A stretch of DNA of 64,000 nt from an uncultured Lachnospiraceae bacterium (GTDB lineage: Bacteria; Bacillota; Clostridia; Lachnospirales; Lachnospiraceae): contig CANRMA010000006.1 of assembly GCA_947631625.1 (NCBI GenBank), positions 81,331-145,330 of the forward strand. The letters are read 5' to 3'. Within the stretch, counting starts at the first letter, position 1, and each line of letters starts with the position of its first letter. A model generated the notes under the pieces. It made no database searches. It was not told the DNA's origin and worked only from the letters and a program-made list of their open reading frames with translations. Shown one piece after another: positions 28,207 through 36,796 of this stretch. The position numbers and the translations under genes are program-made.

Positions 28207-28638
28207 ATGAAATATGACTGGGGCGACTCATGGGACGGCTTCGACGGAAGCGAACATGTGTACGATGAAAAAAAAGAGCGTGGATTCAGAACGGGAATAT
28301 GGAAAGTTCTGTGCGTTATCATGGCTTTTATGGTGATCTATCTTGTAAATGATCACATTAAGGAGATACGCTTCGTGGACGGAGCCAAAGTGATAGAAGC
28401 CCATTATTATGAAAACAGCAGATCTTACGCAAGGTATATGGATGAAAACGGACAGTATTATATATTTAATCTGTCAGCTTATATTCCTGAGCATGACGCA
28501 GACACGGTCAAGATGTATTACAGGGATGATATCCGATATGCCAGACCGCGCAACAGCATAGGATCGAGGATCTTTTATTACTTTTTTTTCGGAGGGCTTC
28601 TGCTTATAAGCATATGGCGTATCCGTAAAAACGGCTGA
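28207..28638 (+). CDS. hypothetical membrane protein with two helices
   Basis: Not recognised. This 143-residue protein has an acidic Trp/Asp/Gly-rich N-terminus (DWGDSWDGFDGSE), a membrane helix near residues 32-48 (VLCVIMAFMVIYLVN), an extracytoplasmic-looking domain of about 65 residues, a second helix near 122-138, and a basic end. This resembles DUF3592-like architecture (YYENSRSYARYMDENGQYYIF... MYYRDD...), a comparison by eye only. AAAGGAAATTACCCG precedes the ATG. It follows the Na/Pi gene by 39 bases and probably shares its transcript. Confidence 0.65.
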   Translation: MKYDWGDSWDGFDGSEHVYDEKKERGFRTGIWKVLCVIMAFMVIYLVNDHIKEIRFVDGAKVIEAHYYENSRSYARYMDENGQYYIFNLSAYIPEHDADTVKMYYRDDIRYARPRNSIGSRIFYYFFFGGLLLISIWRIRKNG

Positions 28639-28709
28639 GGAAGCGGCCGCCATGATATTGTTTCGAAAGTCTGAGGACGTATATCCTGACGGGAAGATAT
28701 ATATTTTAC

Positions 28710-28738
28710 TTGACATAATATAATAAACTTGCTATAAT
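28710..28738 (+). promoter_or_regulatory. consensus sigma-A promoter of the NlpC/P60 gene
   Basis: TTGACA (28710-28715), exactly 17 bases, TATAAT (28733-28738): a perfect consensus pair. The gene starts 139 bases later, leaving an AT-rich leader of about 130 bases with no evident fold. Confidence 0.85.
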
Positions 28739-28876
28739 AACAACACATTTGTAATATTTGTAACAATTATGTAATAAATATAATCTAAAACTTAATTGTT
28801 TTGTTACAAAGAATAAAAACTTATAATATATAAAATAGTAAGTTACAGGTAAGCGGAAAGGTAAGGTTATTTTTTA

Positions 28877-30289
28877 ATGAAGCATAAGGAATTGTGCCTT
28901 TTGATGGCGTTAGCGCTGTTGGTTCAGCCTATAAGCATATGGGCGGCGCAGACTGACGCTTATGCGCAGGTTGAGATACAGAATGAAAACACAAGCTCAC
29001 AGACGGCTAAGTCTGTGCTTGAAGGATTGAGCGCCGGCGCGGATCTGATCGGAAATATTTCAGATGCCGACAGCGTTAAGGATGAAGGGCAGCTTTCAAG
29101 CCGGACGGAAGCGGATGAGTTTTCGGTTTCTGACGGAAGTTCATTGGGAAGCTTCACTGAAGGCAGCGTTACAGGCAACGGTGATGCAAAAAGCAGTGAG
29201 CCGGATGTAAATATCGGAACGAATGAAGATAACGAAAACAACGGGAATGAAGACGGATCAGCGGATAACGCCGACGATGCGGCAGAGGGCGCCGATCAGA
29301 ATGATACAAAGACAGATGTAAACGGAGAGTCGGGAGAAGTCTCGGCAATGAGCAAGGCGCTTGGAGAGCCTGTAGGCATATCGTCTTTGGTTGAAGCCGA
29401 TAAGACGAGAGAAGAGTATGCGCAGGCGTATGAAGACGCCAAGAATGCCAACTGGGGCTATACCAATCTGGGTATAGCTAATGTCGATAATAATCTGAAT
29501 ATAAGAGCCGTTGCGGCGGAAGACGGAAAACTTGTAGGTAAGCTTCCGAAGGACGCGGCGTGTGAAGTATTGGATACGGACGATACATGGGCGCATATAA
29601 AATCAGGCCAGGTAGAAGGCTATGTAAGCTGTGATTACCTTATTACCGGAGTGCAGGCAAAGCACAGGGCGGAAGAACTTGTAGCCACCGTGGCGACGGT
29701 TACGGCAGACGGCCTTAAGGTAAGGGCGCAGGCGAGTACTGAGTCGGAAGTTATCACACAGGTTCCCAGAGGAGAGCGTCTTGAAGTAGTTGAGTCCGAG
29801 GGGGATTGGATAAAAGTATATCTGGACGACGAAGAAGTGTATGTCAGCGCCGAATATGTAAAAGTGGATGCTGAACTTGCTACTGCGATTACCATGACTG
29901 AACTTTTATACGGGCAGGGTGTATCTGACGTGCGTGTTGATCTGTGTCAGTATGCCAAGGAATTTTTGGGCAATCCATACGTATGGGGCGGCACCAGTCT
30001 TACCAAAGGCGCCGACTGCTCGGGTTTTGTGCTCAGCGTATTTAAGAAGTTCGGCATAAGCCTGCCTCACTACTCGGGATCTCAGGCAAGCTGCGGTAAG
30101 ACGATAAAGCTTGCGGAAGCGAAGCCGGGCGATCTGGTATTTTACGGAAACGGTAAGAGGATCAACCATGTAGCAATCTATATAGGAGGCGGGCAGGTCA
30201 TACATGCAAGCAGTCCCAAGACGGGTATCAAGATCTCCAATGCAACTTACAGATCTCCGGTTAAAGTAGTGCGCATCATCAATGATTGA
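28877..30289 (+). CDS. secreted SH3b-NlpC/P60 peptidoglycan endopeptidase
   Basis: Exported cell-wall hydrolase of 470 residues, expected to cut the stem peptide (gamma-D-Glu to diamino acid). A signal peptide covers residues 1-30 (LCLLMALALLVQPISIWA...AYA). Residues about 35-160 are acidic and disordered. Two SH3b domains follow (about 195-255 and 270-325; NIRAVAAEDGKLVGKLPK and KVRAQASTESEVITQVP). The catalytic domain has GADCSGFV (nucleophile Cys near 376), INHVAIYIGGG (His near 433) and a third polar His in VIHASSP. It has its own consensus promoter and is followed by an intrinsic terminator. Confidence 0.94.
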   Translation: MKHKELCLLMALALLVQPISIWAAQTDAYAQVEIQNENTSSQTAKSVLEGLSAGADLIGNISDADSVKDEGQLSSRTEADEFSVSDGSSLGSFTEGSVTGNGDAKSSEPDVNIGTNEDNENNGNEDGSADNADDAAEGADQNDTKTDVNGESGEVSAMSKALGEPVGISSLVEADKTREEYAQAYEDAKNANWGYTNLGIANVDNNLNIRAVAAEDGKLVGKLPKDAACEVLDTDDTWAHIKSGQVEGYVSCDYLITGVQAKHRAEELVATVATVTADGLKVRAQASTESEVITQVPRGERLEVVESEGDWIKVYLDDEEVYVSAEYVKVDAELATAITMTELLYGQGVSDVRVDLCQYAKEFLGNPYVWGGTSLTKGADCSGFVLSVFKKFGISLPHYSGSQASCGKTIKLAEAKPGDLVFYGNGKRINHVAIYIGGGQVIHASSPKTGIKISNATYRSPVKVVRIIND

Positions 30290-30307
30290 TCAAATTGCAA
30301 ATATTCA

Positions 30308-30348
30308 AAAGAGCTTTCCGCTTTTGATGTCCGGAAAGCTCTTTGTGC
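30308..30348 (+). terminator. intrinsic terminator after the NlpC/P60 gene
   Basis: A perfect 13-bp stem (AAAGAGCTTTCCG at 30308-30320 with 30332-30344), with the T-rich side on the plus strand. It lies 19 bases after the stop and rules out a start upstream of it for the next gene. Confidence 0.8.
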
Positions 30349-30377
30349 TTTATCATATAAACTTTGAAAGGCAAATT

Positions 30378-31856
30378 ATGGAAAGGCTTGTAAGGTTTAA
30401 GGAGCGGCTTAAAAAAGGTCTGCCGGGATATATTTTAAATTTATCCGTGCTGCTTGTTTTCTGGGGCGGGCTTTTAAGAAAAAGCTATAATTATGACACC
30501 GTATATCATATGGTAGTGGACGACGCGGACGTTATGACAAGGATAAGGGGAGGGCGGTATGCAGCGGCTCTGATCGATTATGCGCTGCTTAAGTTCGGTC
30601 TCAGAACTACCGATAATATCAGTATTACGATACTTTTGTCATTATTGATCCTGGCGGCGGCAATGTATGCGGTCCGGTCTTTGTTTGAAAAATATGCGCC
30701 GGACGATAAATTGGCGAAGGCAGGTTTTTATTGCGGCCTTGGGTTCGTGTTCCTGAATGTCCAGTTCGCCGAGCTGTTAATGTTTAGCGAATACAGCATA
30801 TACTATGCTTTGGCTTACTTTGCGGCGGCTTTGGGAGTTTTGTTTTATTTCAGGAAAAAATATCCTGCAGCGATATTGATGTACGCAATAGCGGTAAGTT
30901 TTTATCAAAATTCAGTAGTATTTGCGGCTATACTTTCGGCTTTTTACATACTGGCGGATGAAAAAATGCATTTATCGATAAAGGCTGTGCTGCGTGAGAT
31001 CACTGCGGTTATGCTGTGTATGGCAATGGGCGGACTGGATCTTATCAGTATAAGGATATTGGAGAAGCTTGATATAATACCGCTTTCCGGAAAGGTATCG
31101 GGATTGGGGGATATATCGCAGAAGCTTTCCGATGCTTTCGGGAGTTTTGTCCTGCTTAACAAAAGCGGCGGCGGTATGCTTCCGGGATTATGGCTTCCGT
31201 TCATCTTTGAGATGATGATTTTGGCGGCGGTGATTTATTATTGTATTAAAGAGCATAAGGCGGACGGCGCGGTATTTCTTTTAATGGTATGCATGGGAAG
31301 TTTTGCCCTGCTGTATGTTATACCATTTGCCTCATTTGAGTTCTTTTTTCCGCCCAGACTTTCTTTCTGCTTTTTTTTGGCGCAGGGACTGCTGCTTGTA
31401 AGCGCTTATCTTTGTGACTTTGCCAAAACGCATAGGCTTTTGGGCTTAGCCGGGGTTTTTTATCTGTTTGTTCATTTTATTTTTGCGGACTTTATCGTGA
31501 CGGATCATTTGGTGAGCAATGCCCTTGATGAAGTATATGTTAATATGGTCTATGAAGAGATACTTAAGTATGAGAAGGAGAGCGGCATACAGGTGACAAA
31601 GCTGGCGGTTATGAAAGATGCATATGCGCCGTCCTGTTACAGTCAGCTTTCGGATATCTCCGCTCCTGTAAACGCAAGGACGATAGACGAGGTGCCTGTA
31701 TCCATAATTCAGGTGGTAACAGGCAGGGATCTTGAGAAAACGGATATGCCTGCGGCCATAAGGGATAAATATTTTAAGGATAAGGACTGGGATCATTTCG
31801 ATGCGGATGAGCAGCTTGTAATAGAGGGCGATACTGCGTATTGGTGTGTGTTCTGA
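30378..31856 (+). CDS. polytopic membrane protein, GtrII-like glucosyltransferase (GT-C) candidate
   Basis: A 492-residue protein with about ten membrane helices. ATG 30378 is chosen because GAAAGG stands seven bases before it and the preceding in-frame sequence is the terminator hairpin. After the first helix comes YNYDTVYHMVVDDADVMTRIRGGRYAAALIDYAL, with the acidic pair and position expected of GT-C transferases such as GtrII (lipid-linked glucosyl transfer to surface polysaccharide). A C-terminal soluble part (about 375-492) follows the last helix. No polysaccharide genes are nearby, so the acceptor is unknown; the assignment is by overall look. Confidence 0.6.
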   Translation: MERLVRFKERLKKGLPGYILNLSVLLVFWGGLLRKSYNYDTVYHMVVDDADVMTRIRGGRYAAALIDYALLKFGLRTTDNISITILLSLLILAAAMYAVRSLFEKYAPDDKLAKAGFYCGLGFVFLNVQFAELLMFSEYSIYYALAYFAAALGVLFYFRKKYPAAILMYAIAVSFYQNSVVFAAILSAFYILADEKMHLSIKAVLREITAVMLCMAMGGLDLISIRILEKLDIIPLSGKVSGLGDISQKLSDAFGSFVLLNKSGGGMLPGLWLPFIFEMMILAAVIYYCIKEHKADGAVFLLMVCMGSFALLYVIPFASFEFFFPPRLSFCFFLAQGLLLVSAYLCDFAKTHRLLGLAGVFYLFVHFIFADFIVTDHLVSNALDEVYVNMVYEEILKYEKESGIQVTKLAVMKDAYAPSCYSQLSDISAPVNARTIDEVPVSIIQVVTGRDLEKTDMPAAIRDKYFKDKDWDHFDADEQLVIEGDTAYWCVF

Positions 31857-31921
31857 AAAATTATGCGATGGAAATTGATAACAAACTGCGAATTGCTCTT
31901 TCATAACTAAAGCAGATATGA

Positions 31922-31972
31922 TACAATAGGTATGGGATATGATATCATGATACAGGATCGCATATGATATCA
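31922..31972 (+). promoter_or_regulatory. TACAAT box followed by two TGATATCA palindromes upstream of mecA
   Basis: TACAAT at 31922-31927 is a fair -10 with a poor -35. Just downstream the 11-mer ATATGATATCA occurs twice (31937-31947 and 31962-31972), each holding the palindrome TGATATCA, 25 bases apart. This looks like a paired operator. Confidence 0.4.
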
Positions 31973-32001
31973 CTGCAGATTTTTCATTGGGGAGTTGTAA
32001 T

Positions 32002-32064
32002 GTGAACATTGTAAGAAACGGACATATATACGGAGAGAAAGTAGTTGAGATAAATGAAATATAA
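32002..32064 (+). CDS. possible 20-codon leader peptide overlapping the mecA start
   Basis: GTG 32002 has a good ribosome site (GGGGAG about nine bases upstream) and opens a 20-residue frame (MNIVRNGHIYGEKVVEINEI) whose stop at 32062-32064 overlaps the mecA start at 32054. mecA has no clear ribosome site of its own, so this may be a coupling leader. Too short to be sure. Confidence 0.35.
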   Translation: MNIVRNGHIYGEKVVEINEI

Positions 32065-32713
32065 GAAAATTAATGAGGCGACCGTTCAGTGTATAATATC
32101 GGGAGAGGATATGGAAGAGTACGGACTTACCATTGCCGATATCTTTGAGCGGAACGAAAAAGGCGAAGGTTTTTTGCGGGACATAGTTGAAAGAGCGCAT
32201 GATGAAGTCGGGTACAGTATGAAGGGCGATAATATAGCAATGCAGATCACGCCTATCCGGGATGAGGGACTTGTGATAACGTTTTCGGACGCGGGTATAG
32301 CCGGTTTTCAGAATATGCTTGAACATATTAAGGAAGTGCTTGCGGGAATAGACACTGAAGCCATGAGCGACGCCATCAAGGCGTTGGCGGATTCCAATAA
32401 GCGTAAGAGGGGCTTTGAAGATAGCTGCCGCATATTCGCTTTTTCCGCGTTGAATCACGCCATGCGGTATTGTGCGGCGATACCGTCTGAGCTGTCTGTA
32501 CGCAGTCATCTATATAAGGACAGGGAGATTTATTATCTGGTGATCGAGAAGCAGCGTCTTTCAAGAAAGAACTTTAACAAGATAAGCGCGCAGGCCATAG
32601 AGTTTGCAACACTTGTGGTTCCTTCTGAGGAAAAGCTCATTTATCTGAGTGAGCATGGTGAATGTCTTATAAAGGACAGGGCTGTGAGTTGGCTTAGGAG
32701 AATATCACGGTAA
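32054..32713 (+). CDS. mecA: adaptor protein MecA
   Basis: MecA targets substrates to the ClpC-ClpP protease and activates ClpC. The 219-residue protein has the N-terminal substrate-binding domain (about 1-80: KYKKINEATVQCIISGEDMEEYGL and RDIVERAHDEVGY, with the ITPIRDEGLVITFS end), a linker, and the C-terminal ClpC-binding domain (about 125-215: CRIFAFSALNHAMRYC, YYLVIEK, EFATLVVPSEEKLIYLSEHGECLI). It stands alone with its own upstream region and an intrinsic terminator. The start may be translationally coupled to a short upstream frame. Confidence 0.9.
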   Translation: MKYKKINEATVQCIISGEDMEEYGLTIADIFERNEKGEGFLRDIVERAHDEVGYSMKGDNIAMQITPIRDEGLVITFSDAGIAGFQNMLEHIKEVLAGIDTEAMSDAIKALADSNKRKRGFEDSCRIFAFSALNHAMRYCAAIPSELSVRSHLYKDREIYYLVIEKQRLSRKNFNKISAQAIEFATLVVPSEEKLIYLSEHGECLIKDRAVSWLRRISR

Positions 32714-32719
32714 TATTAA

Positions 32720-32751
32720 AATCTGCATGTGAGAGCATGCAGATTGTTTTT
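32720..32751 (+). terminator. intrinsic terminator after mecA
   Basis: Perfect 10-bp stem AATCTGCATG / CATGCAGATT with a TGAGAG loop, then GTTTTT, seven bases after the mecA stop. Confidence 0.9.
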
Positions 32752-32830
32752 GCCAAAGAAAAGAATAATAATGATCAGATGATCGTGAAAAGGAATTTTG
32801 CGATTATCGACGGATTGTGAGGGTAAAGAT

Positions 32831-34474
32831 TTGGAAGAATTCAAACAGACAAGTTATGTAAACCATCAGGAAAATACGGAGAATGAAAGTGAAAAGCCGG
32901 GACTGCGGTATTGCGATTCCGGGATCGACAAGCGCATTATCCGCGCGGTTGAGGAAATGGGTTATGATCATATGACGCCGATACAGGAACAGGCCATTCC
33001 CGTTTTTTTATCGGGAAAAGACGTAATAGGGCAGGCACAGACCGGAACAGGCAAAACAGCTGCATTCGGCATACCTATTCTTGAAAAGATAAATTCTGAG
33101 AATAAGAATTTGCAGGCAATAATCCTGTGTCCCACCAGAGAACTTGCGATCCAGGCTGCGGACGAGCTGCGAAAATTTTCAAAATATATGCATGGCGTCA
33201 AGGTGCTGCCTATTTATGGCGGACAGGATATTTCAAGGCAGATCAAAGCCTTAAAAGGAGTACAGATCGTTGTGGGCACGCCGGGACGCGTTATGGATCA
33301 TATGCGCCGTCACACCATGAAGATGGAGAACATAACCACCGTGGTGCTTGATGAGGCTGATGAAATGCTGAATATGGGCTTTCGCGAGGATATAGAGACC
33401 ATACTTAAGGAAGTGCCGACGGAGAGGCAGACCGCGCTTTTCTCGGCGACCATGCCAAAGCCGATCCTGGACATTACTAAACAGTATCAGAAGGATGCGG
33501 TTTTCTTAAAGATGACGCCTAAGGAGATCACCATATCTCTCATTAAACAGGCATATTATATTGTACAGCACAAGAATAAAGAAGAGGTGCTGTGCAGACT
33601 TATGGATTATTATAACCCTGCAAGAGCGCTTATTTTCTGCAATACCAAGCGCATGGTGGACGAGCTGACAGAGAACCTCAAGAAAAGAGGTTATTCGGTG
33701 GAGGGACTGCACGGCGACCTCTCCCAACATCAGCGGGATACCGTTATGAATCTTTTTAAAAGCGGAAATGCGGCGGTGCTTATAGCTACAGATGTGGCGG
33801 CAAGGGGTATTGACGTCGATAATGTGGAGGCGGTCTTTAATTATGACGTGCCTGAAGATATAGAATATTATGTGCACAGGATAGGCAGGACAGGCCGCGC
33901 CGGTAAGACAGGACGTTCTTTTACCCTTGCAACGGGCAGGGATATCCGCAAGATACGCGATATTGAAAGAATCTGTCATACCAGGATAAGAGAGAGGAAG
34001 ATCCCGTCGGCGACAGATATCACGGTCAGAAAGGCGGATAAGATACTTAATGAGGCGGAAGCGGTCATCGCGCAACAGGATATATCCAAGGCTGTACAGT
34101 TCATAGAAGCGCGTGTGGCGGCAGGGGAATACGATCTGCTTTCCTATGCGGCGGCGTTTATGAAAATGAAGCTTGGGGACGATATAGAGGATATTAAGCC
34201 CGAACGCGCGCGTTCAGAGCGCTTTTCGCGCGGCAGAAAGGAAAAGAGCGAAACCCGCAGGAGAGAGACCGGCAGGACGGCCGGTGAGAAGTCGGCCAAA
34301 AAGAAGATTGACCAAGATAGTCAATCCGGAGAAAAGAGTAAATACAGGGATAAAGACAAGAATAAGGGCAGATTTTCCAAGGGAAAGTCGAAACCATACG
34401 ACAGAAGAGAAGCCGAAATAAACGGTCTGTATTCATCTCTTAGGATCAAAACAAAGAAAAAGGGCAAGAGCTAA
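32831..34474 (+). CDS. DEAD-box ATP-dependent RNA helicase (CshA/DeaD-like)
   Basis: RNA helicase of about 547 residues that unwinds RNA in ribosome assembly or mRNA decay. All motifs are present: Q motif (GYDHMTPIQEQAIPVFLSG), AQTGTGKT, PTRELAIQ, DEAD (VLDEADEMLNMGF), SAT, and HRIGRTGRAG. The last ~90 residues are a basic Arg/Lys/Ser tail, as in cold-shock helicases. Two TTG starts compete: 32831 with GAGGG seven bases upstream, and 32798 with AAAAGGA; the first is preferred because the protein then begins with the typical MEE. No ATG is available. The gene faces the metallopeptidase on the other strand. Confidence 0.93.
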   Translation: MEEFKQTSYVNHQENTENESEKPGLRYCDSGIDKRIIRAVEEMGYDHMTPIQEQAIPVFLSGKDVIGQAQTGTGKTAAFGIPILEKINSENKNLQAIILCPTRELAIQAADELRKFSKYMHGVKVLPIYGGQDISRQIKALKGVQIVVGTPGRVMDHMRRHTMKMENITTVVLDEADEMLNMGFREDIETILKEVPTERQTALFSATMPKPILDITKQYQKDAVFLKMTPKEITISLIKQAYYIVQHKNKEEVLCRLMDYYNPARALIFCNTKRMVDELTENLKKRGYSVEGLHGDLSQHQRDTVMNLFKSGNAAVLIATDVAARGIDVDNVEAVFNYDVPEDIEYYVHRIGRTGRAGKTGRSFTLATGRDIRKIRDIERICHTRIRERKIPSATDITVRKADKILNEAEAVIAQQDISKAVQFIEARVAAGEYDLLSYAAAFMKMKLGDDIEDIKPERARSERFSRGRKEKSETRRRETGRTAGEKSAKKKIDQDSQSGEKSKYRDKDKNKGRFSKGKSKPYDRREAEINGLYSSLRIKTKKKGKS

Positions 34475-34494
34475 GCGCTTATGGTAGTTTTTTA

Positions 34495-35091
34495 TTACAG
34501 TTTAAGTTCATGGCCGTGATCTTTGAGCCATTTGCGCAGGAGGCGGTAATTGGGGCAGACTTTTTCAACCGCAAGCCAGAATTCTTTGGAATGGTTCATA
34601 TACGTGAGATGGGTGAGCTCATGGACTACAACATAGTCCAGAACGGCAGGAGGCGCAAGCATGAGACGCCAGTTAAAGGAGAGGGTTCCTTTGCTGCTGC
34701 AGCTTCCCCATCTGGTCTTCTGGTCGCGTATGGTGATTCTTGTATATGTGCCTCCGGTCATAGGCTGATAATAGGCGGTCCGCTTTGGTATATAGGAGCG
34801 AGCCGCTTCTTTATACCTTGCTTCCAGCGCAAGTCTTTGGTTATCCGTAAGATCGGACTCTTTATCCGAGTCGATTTTTTCACACATTTTGGTATAGTGA
34901 TTGATTATCCAACGGCTTTTTTCCCGGGCAAGCTGCATTATCTGACTGTCGCCGGTACGAAGAGGCACGCGGAATATTACTAAGGCGTCCTCATCAACAG
35001 TAATGGAATATGTTTTGCGGCTGCTCTTGATAACGGTATAAGGGATCGCGTAAGTTTTTTGGTTGTAAGTAAGCGTCAGAGTGTCGGACAT
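34495..35091 (-). CDS. YgjP-like zinc metallopeptidase domain protein (M48-related, DUF45)
   Basis: A 198-residue cytosolic protein of the YgjP/SprT-like DUF45 family. The signature VVHELTHLTYMNHSKEFW gives an HExxH zinc motif with the third ligand His in NHSKEFW, seven residues on. DQKTRWGSCSSKGTLSFNWRLMLAP is the other family hallmark. The N-terminal part (KTYAIPYTVIKSSRKTYSITV) is the typical beta-rich lead. GGAGTC stands upstream of the ATG on the minus strand, behind a repeated promoter-like module. The physiological substrate of this family is not established. Confidence 0.9.
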   Translation of the reverse strand: MSDTLTLTYNQKTYAIPYTVIKSSRKTYSITVDEDALVIFRVPLRTGDSQIMQLAREKSRWIINHYTKMCEKIDSDKESDLTDNQRLALEARYKEAARSYIPKRTAYYQPMTGGTYTRITIRDQKTRWGSCSSKGTLSFNWRLMLAPPAVLDYVVVHELTHLTYMNHSKEFWLAVEKVCPNYRLLRKWLKDHGHELKL

Positions 35092-35100
35092 TTTCGGACT

Positions 35101-35220
35101 CCTGTTATATATTTTAGTATTATAGACGATTGCGGAACGTATTTACAATGTACATTGATTGTACAGATTTAACAAACATCATTGCAGGCGCTCTGAGCGC
35201 GTCGGCAATTAGCGAGGTAT
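35101..35220 (-). promoter_or_regulatory. repeated promoter-like intergenic module, copy upstream of the YgjP-like gene
   Basis: On the minus strand this reads GCCTGCAA, TTTGTTAAATCTGTACAATC (plus 35157-35176), then TTCCGCAATCGTCTATAATAC and CTAAAATATAT (35107-35137), ending just before the gene. The same order recurs before hemZ at 51607-51690. The end resembles a -35/-10 region. Confidence 0.5.
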
Positions 35221-35360
35221 CACAATATGCTGCTTATATTACAAAATTATTTTATCATATTTCATTTGTAAATCAATAGCAGATGTGATAGTATTGTAGC
35301 TGGGTATATTTGTTAAAAGTTATCAGAGAGTATTTTAAATAAATGTTTCCGGGGGAGGAT

Positions 35361-36767
35361 ATGCGTAATATAAATGCAGGGGAACAGAAAAAAGAAAACC
35401 TGACGCGGGATGAACTTCGGGCGGTACAGCGTGAAAAGCGAAGAAGGAAGGTAAGGCTTTACAGGCTTCTTATAGCGTCGGGTTTTGCGCTCATAATATG
35501 TGCAATAGCCGGAGTATTGATATGGAATATCCCTGGAGTCAGGTTATCCGTAAAGATGTCCGCCGGAGATAAGTTTACGCTAAACGGAGACTATGTCAAG
35601 GCGAACGCCGCTTATGAAGAAGCTGTTGAGATCGATCCCACTGCAACGGAAGCATACCGCGGCATTGCTCAGAATGATCTGGAGCAGAAGAACAGCGTTT
35701 CGGCCAGGGAGATCCTTTATAAAGGTTGGGAGAACACTCAGGACGAGGGCCTTTTGCACTATTACTGTGTCGTTACCCTGAACGAAGCTGTCGCGCAGAT
35801 CAATAATAAAGCCTGTACTCCCGATACCATAGATAAATGTATTGAGGTCCTACGGCTTGAAAATAATAACGAAGATGCGCTGTCGCTTCTCGATACCTGT
35901 TATGACAGGCTTTATAAAGGCAGTGATAATGAAAATATATTCAAAAATTTTTTATATAAAGATACGCTGCCGGACAATATATTAACTGACTCTTTTTTGA
36001 CTGCCGGTCCTGAGAATACAGGAGAGGGTTCTTTGTATGAGCAGTATGAAGCGCAGCTTAGGGCGCTGCTTGAGTTATATGATAAGGCGCCTTCGGAAGA
36101 GATCGTTAAAATTTTAACAAAATATGCGGTCATAGATATGGAATATGTCCATATCAGTATGGATAATCTGCGAAGTTATGCCGTACTGCTTGGGGATATA
36201 AATTCCGTGATCAAAGATGATAATGTAGACGGGCTTATTAAATGTATATCTCAGGCCCTTAAAGTTGAAGGCGTTTTTGCCGATGTGTTTGAAGCTTTTG
36301 AAAAAGAAAACTTTGAAAGTATAAGGGATTTCATAGTAAGCGATACTTATGTAAAGATCAGGGATGCTTTCATAAACAGTGAAAGCGGCTGTTGGGAGGG
36401 AAATTCAACCATTCCCGTAAATAAAGAGCGGTTGGTGCTGCATAAGACTCAGAATGGCTTTGGTTTTTTCTGGCCCGCATATAATGATTATGATGATGCG
36501 CAGGGCGTTATTTCCGTATGGGGAGCAAAGCAGCTTGACAACGGGCAGCAGCGGACGACGATATCATATGAGCCCGCTTCTATGGACGGTGGGTATTATC
36601 CGCATACAGAATATGTGATAAGTTATGAATACAGCAATGTTTTAAAGAACGGCACCGATGTGAAGATGAACTACCGTTTCAACACCACGACCACGACGGA
36701 GGAAGGTACACAGACCGTGTCTGTCGGCGACTGGGGCGGAGAAAATGAGTGGCAGACCAGTTATTAA
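35361..36767 (+). CDS. membrane-anchored TPR-like protein of unknown function
   Basis: About 468 residues. A basic cytoplasmic N-terminus (RAVQREKRRRKVRLYRLL) leads into one membrane helix (about residues 37-58, IASGFALIICAIAGVLIW). It is followed by a TPR-like repeat (GDKFTLNGDYVKANAAYEEAVEIDPTATEAYRGIAQ) and further helices, and a C-terminal beta-rich region. So the bulk is outside the membrane. ATG 35361 with GGGGGAGG just before it is preferred; ATG 35343 would add six residues. It ends 29 bases before gpmI, perhaps one transcript. Function not recognised; TPR segments point to protein contacts. Confidence 0.7.
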   Translation: MRNINAGEQKKENLTRDELRAVQREKRRRKVRLYRLLIASGFALIICAIAGVLIWNIPGVRLSVKMSAGDKFTLNGDYVKANAAYEEAVEIDPTATEAYRGIAQNDLEQKNSVSAREILYKGWENTQDEGLLHYYCVVTLNEAVAQINNKACTPDTIDKCIEVLRLENNNEDALSLLDTCYDRLYKGSDNENIFKNFLYKDTLPDNILTDSFLTAGPENTGEGSLYEQYEAQLRALLELYDKAPSEEIVKILTKYAVIDMEYVHISMDNLRSYAVLLGDINSVIKDDNVDGLIKCISQALKVEGVFADVFEAFEKENFESIRDFIVSDTYVKIRDAFINSESGCWEGNSTIPVNKERLVLHKTQNGFGFFWPAYNDYDDAQGVISVWGAKQLDNGQQRTTISYEPASMDGGYYPHTEYVISYEYSNVLKNGTDVKMNYRFNTTTTTEEGTQTVSVGDWGGENEWQTSY

Positions 36768-36796
36768 GTAATTCATATAAAAAGGAGATAAGGAAA

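Noticed and set aside
30282..30377. An earlier start for the GtrII-like protein at 30282
   Set aside because: It would translate through the intrinsic terminator hairpin and overlap the preceding gene; ATG 30378 has a proper ribosome site.
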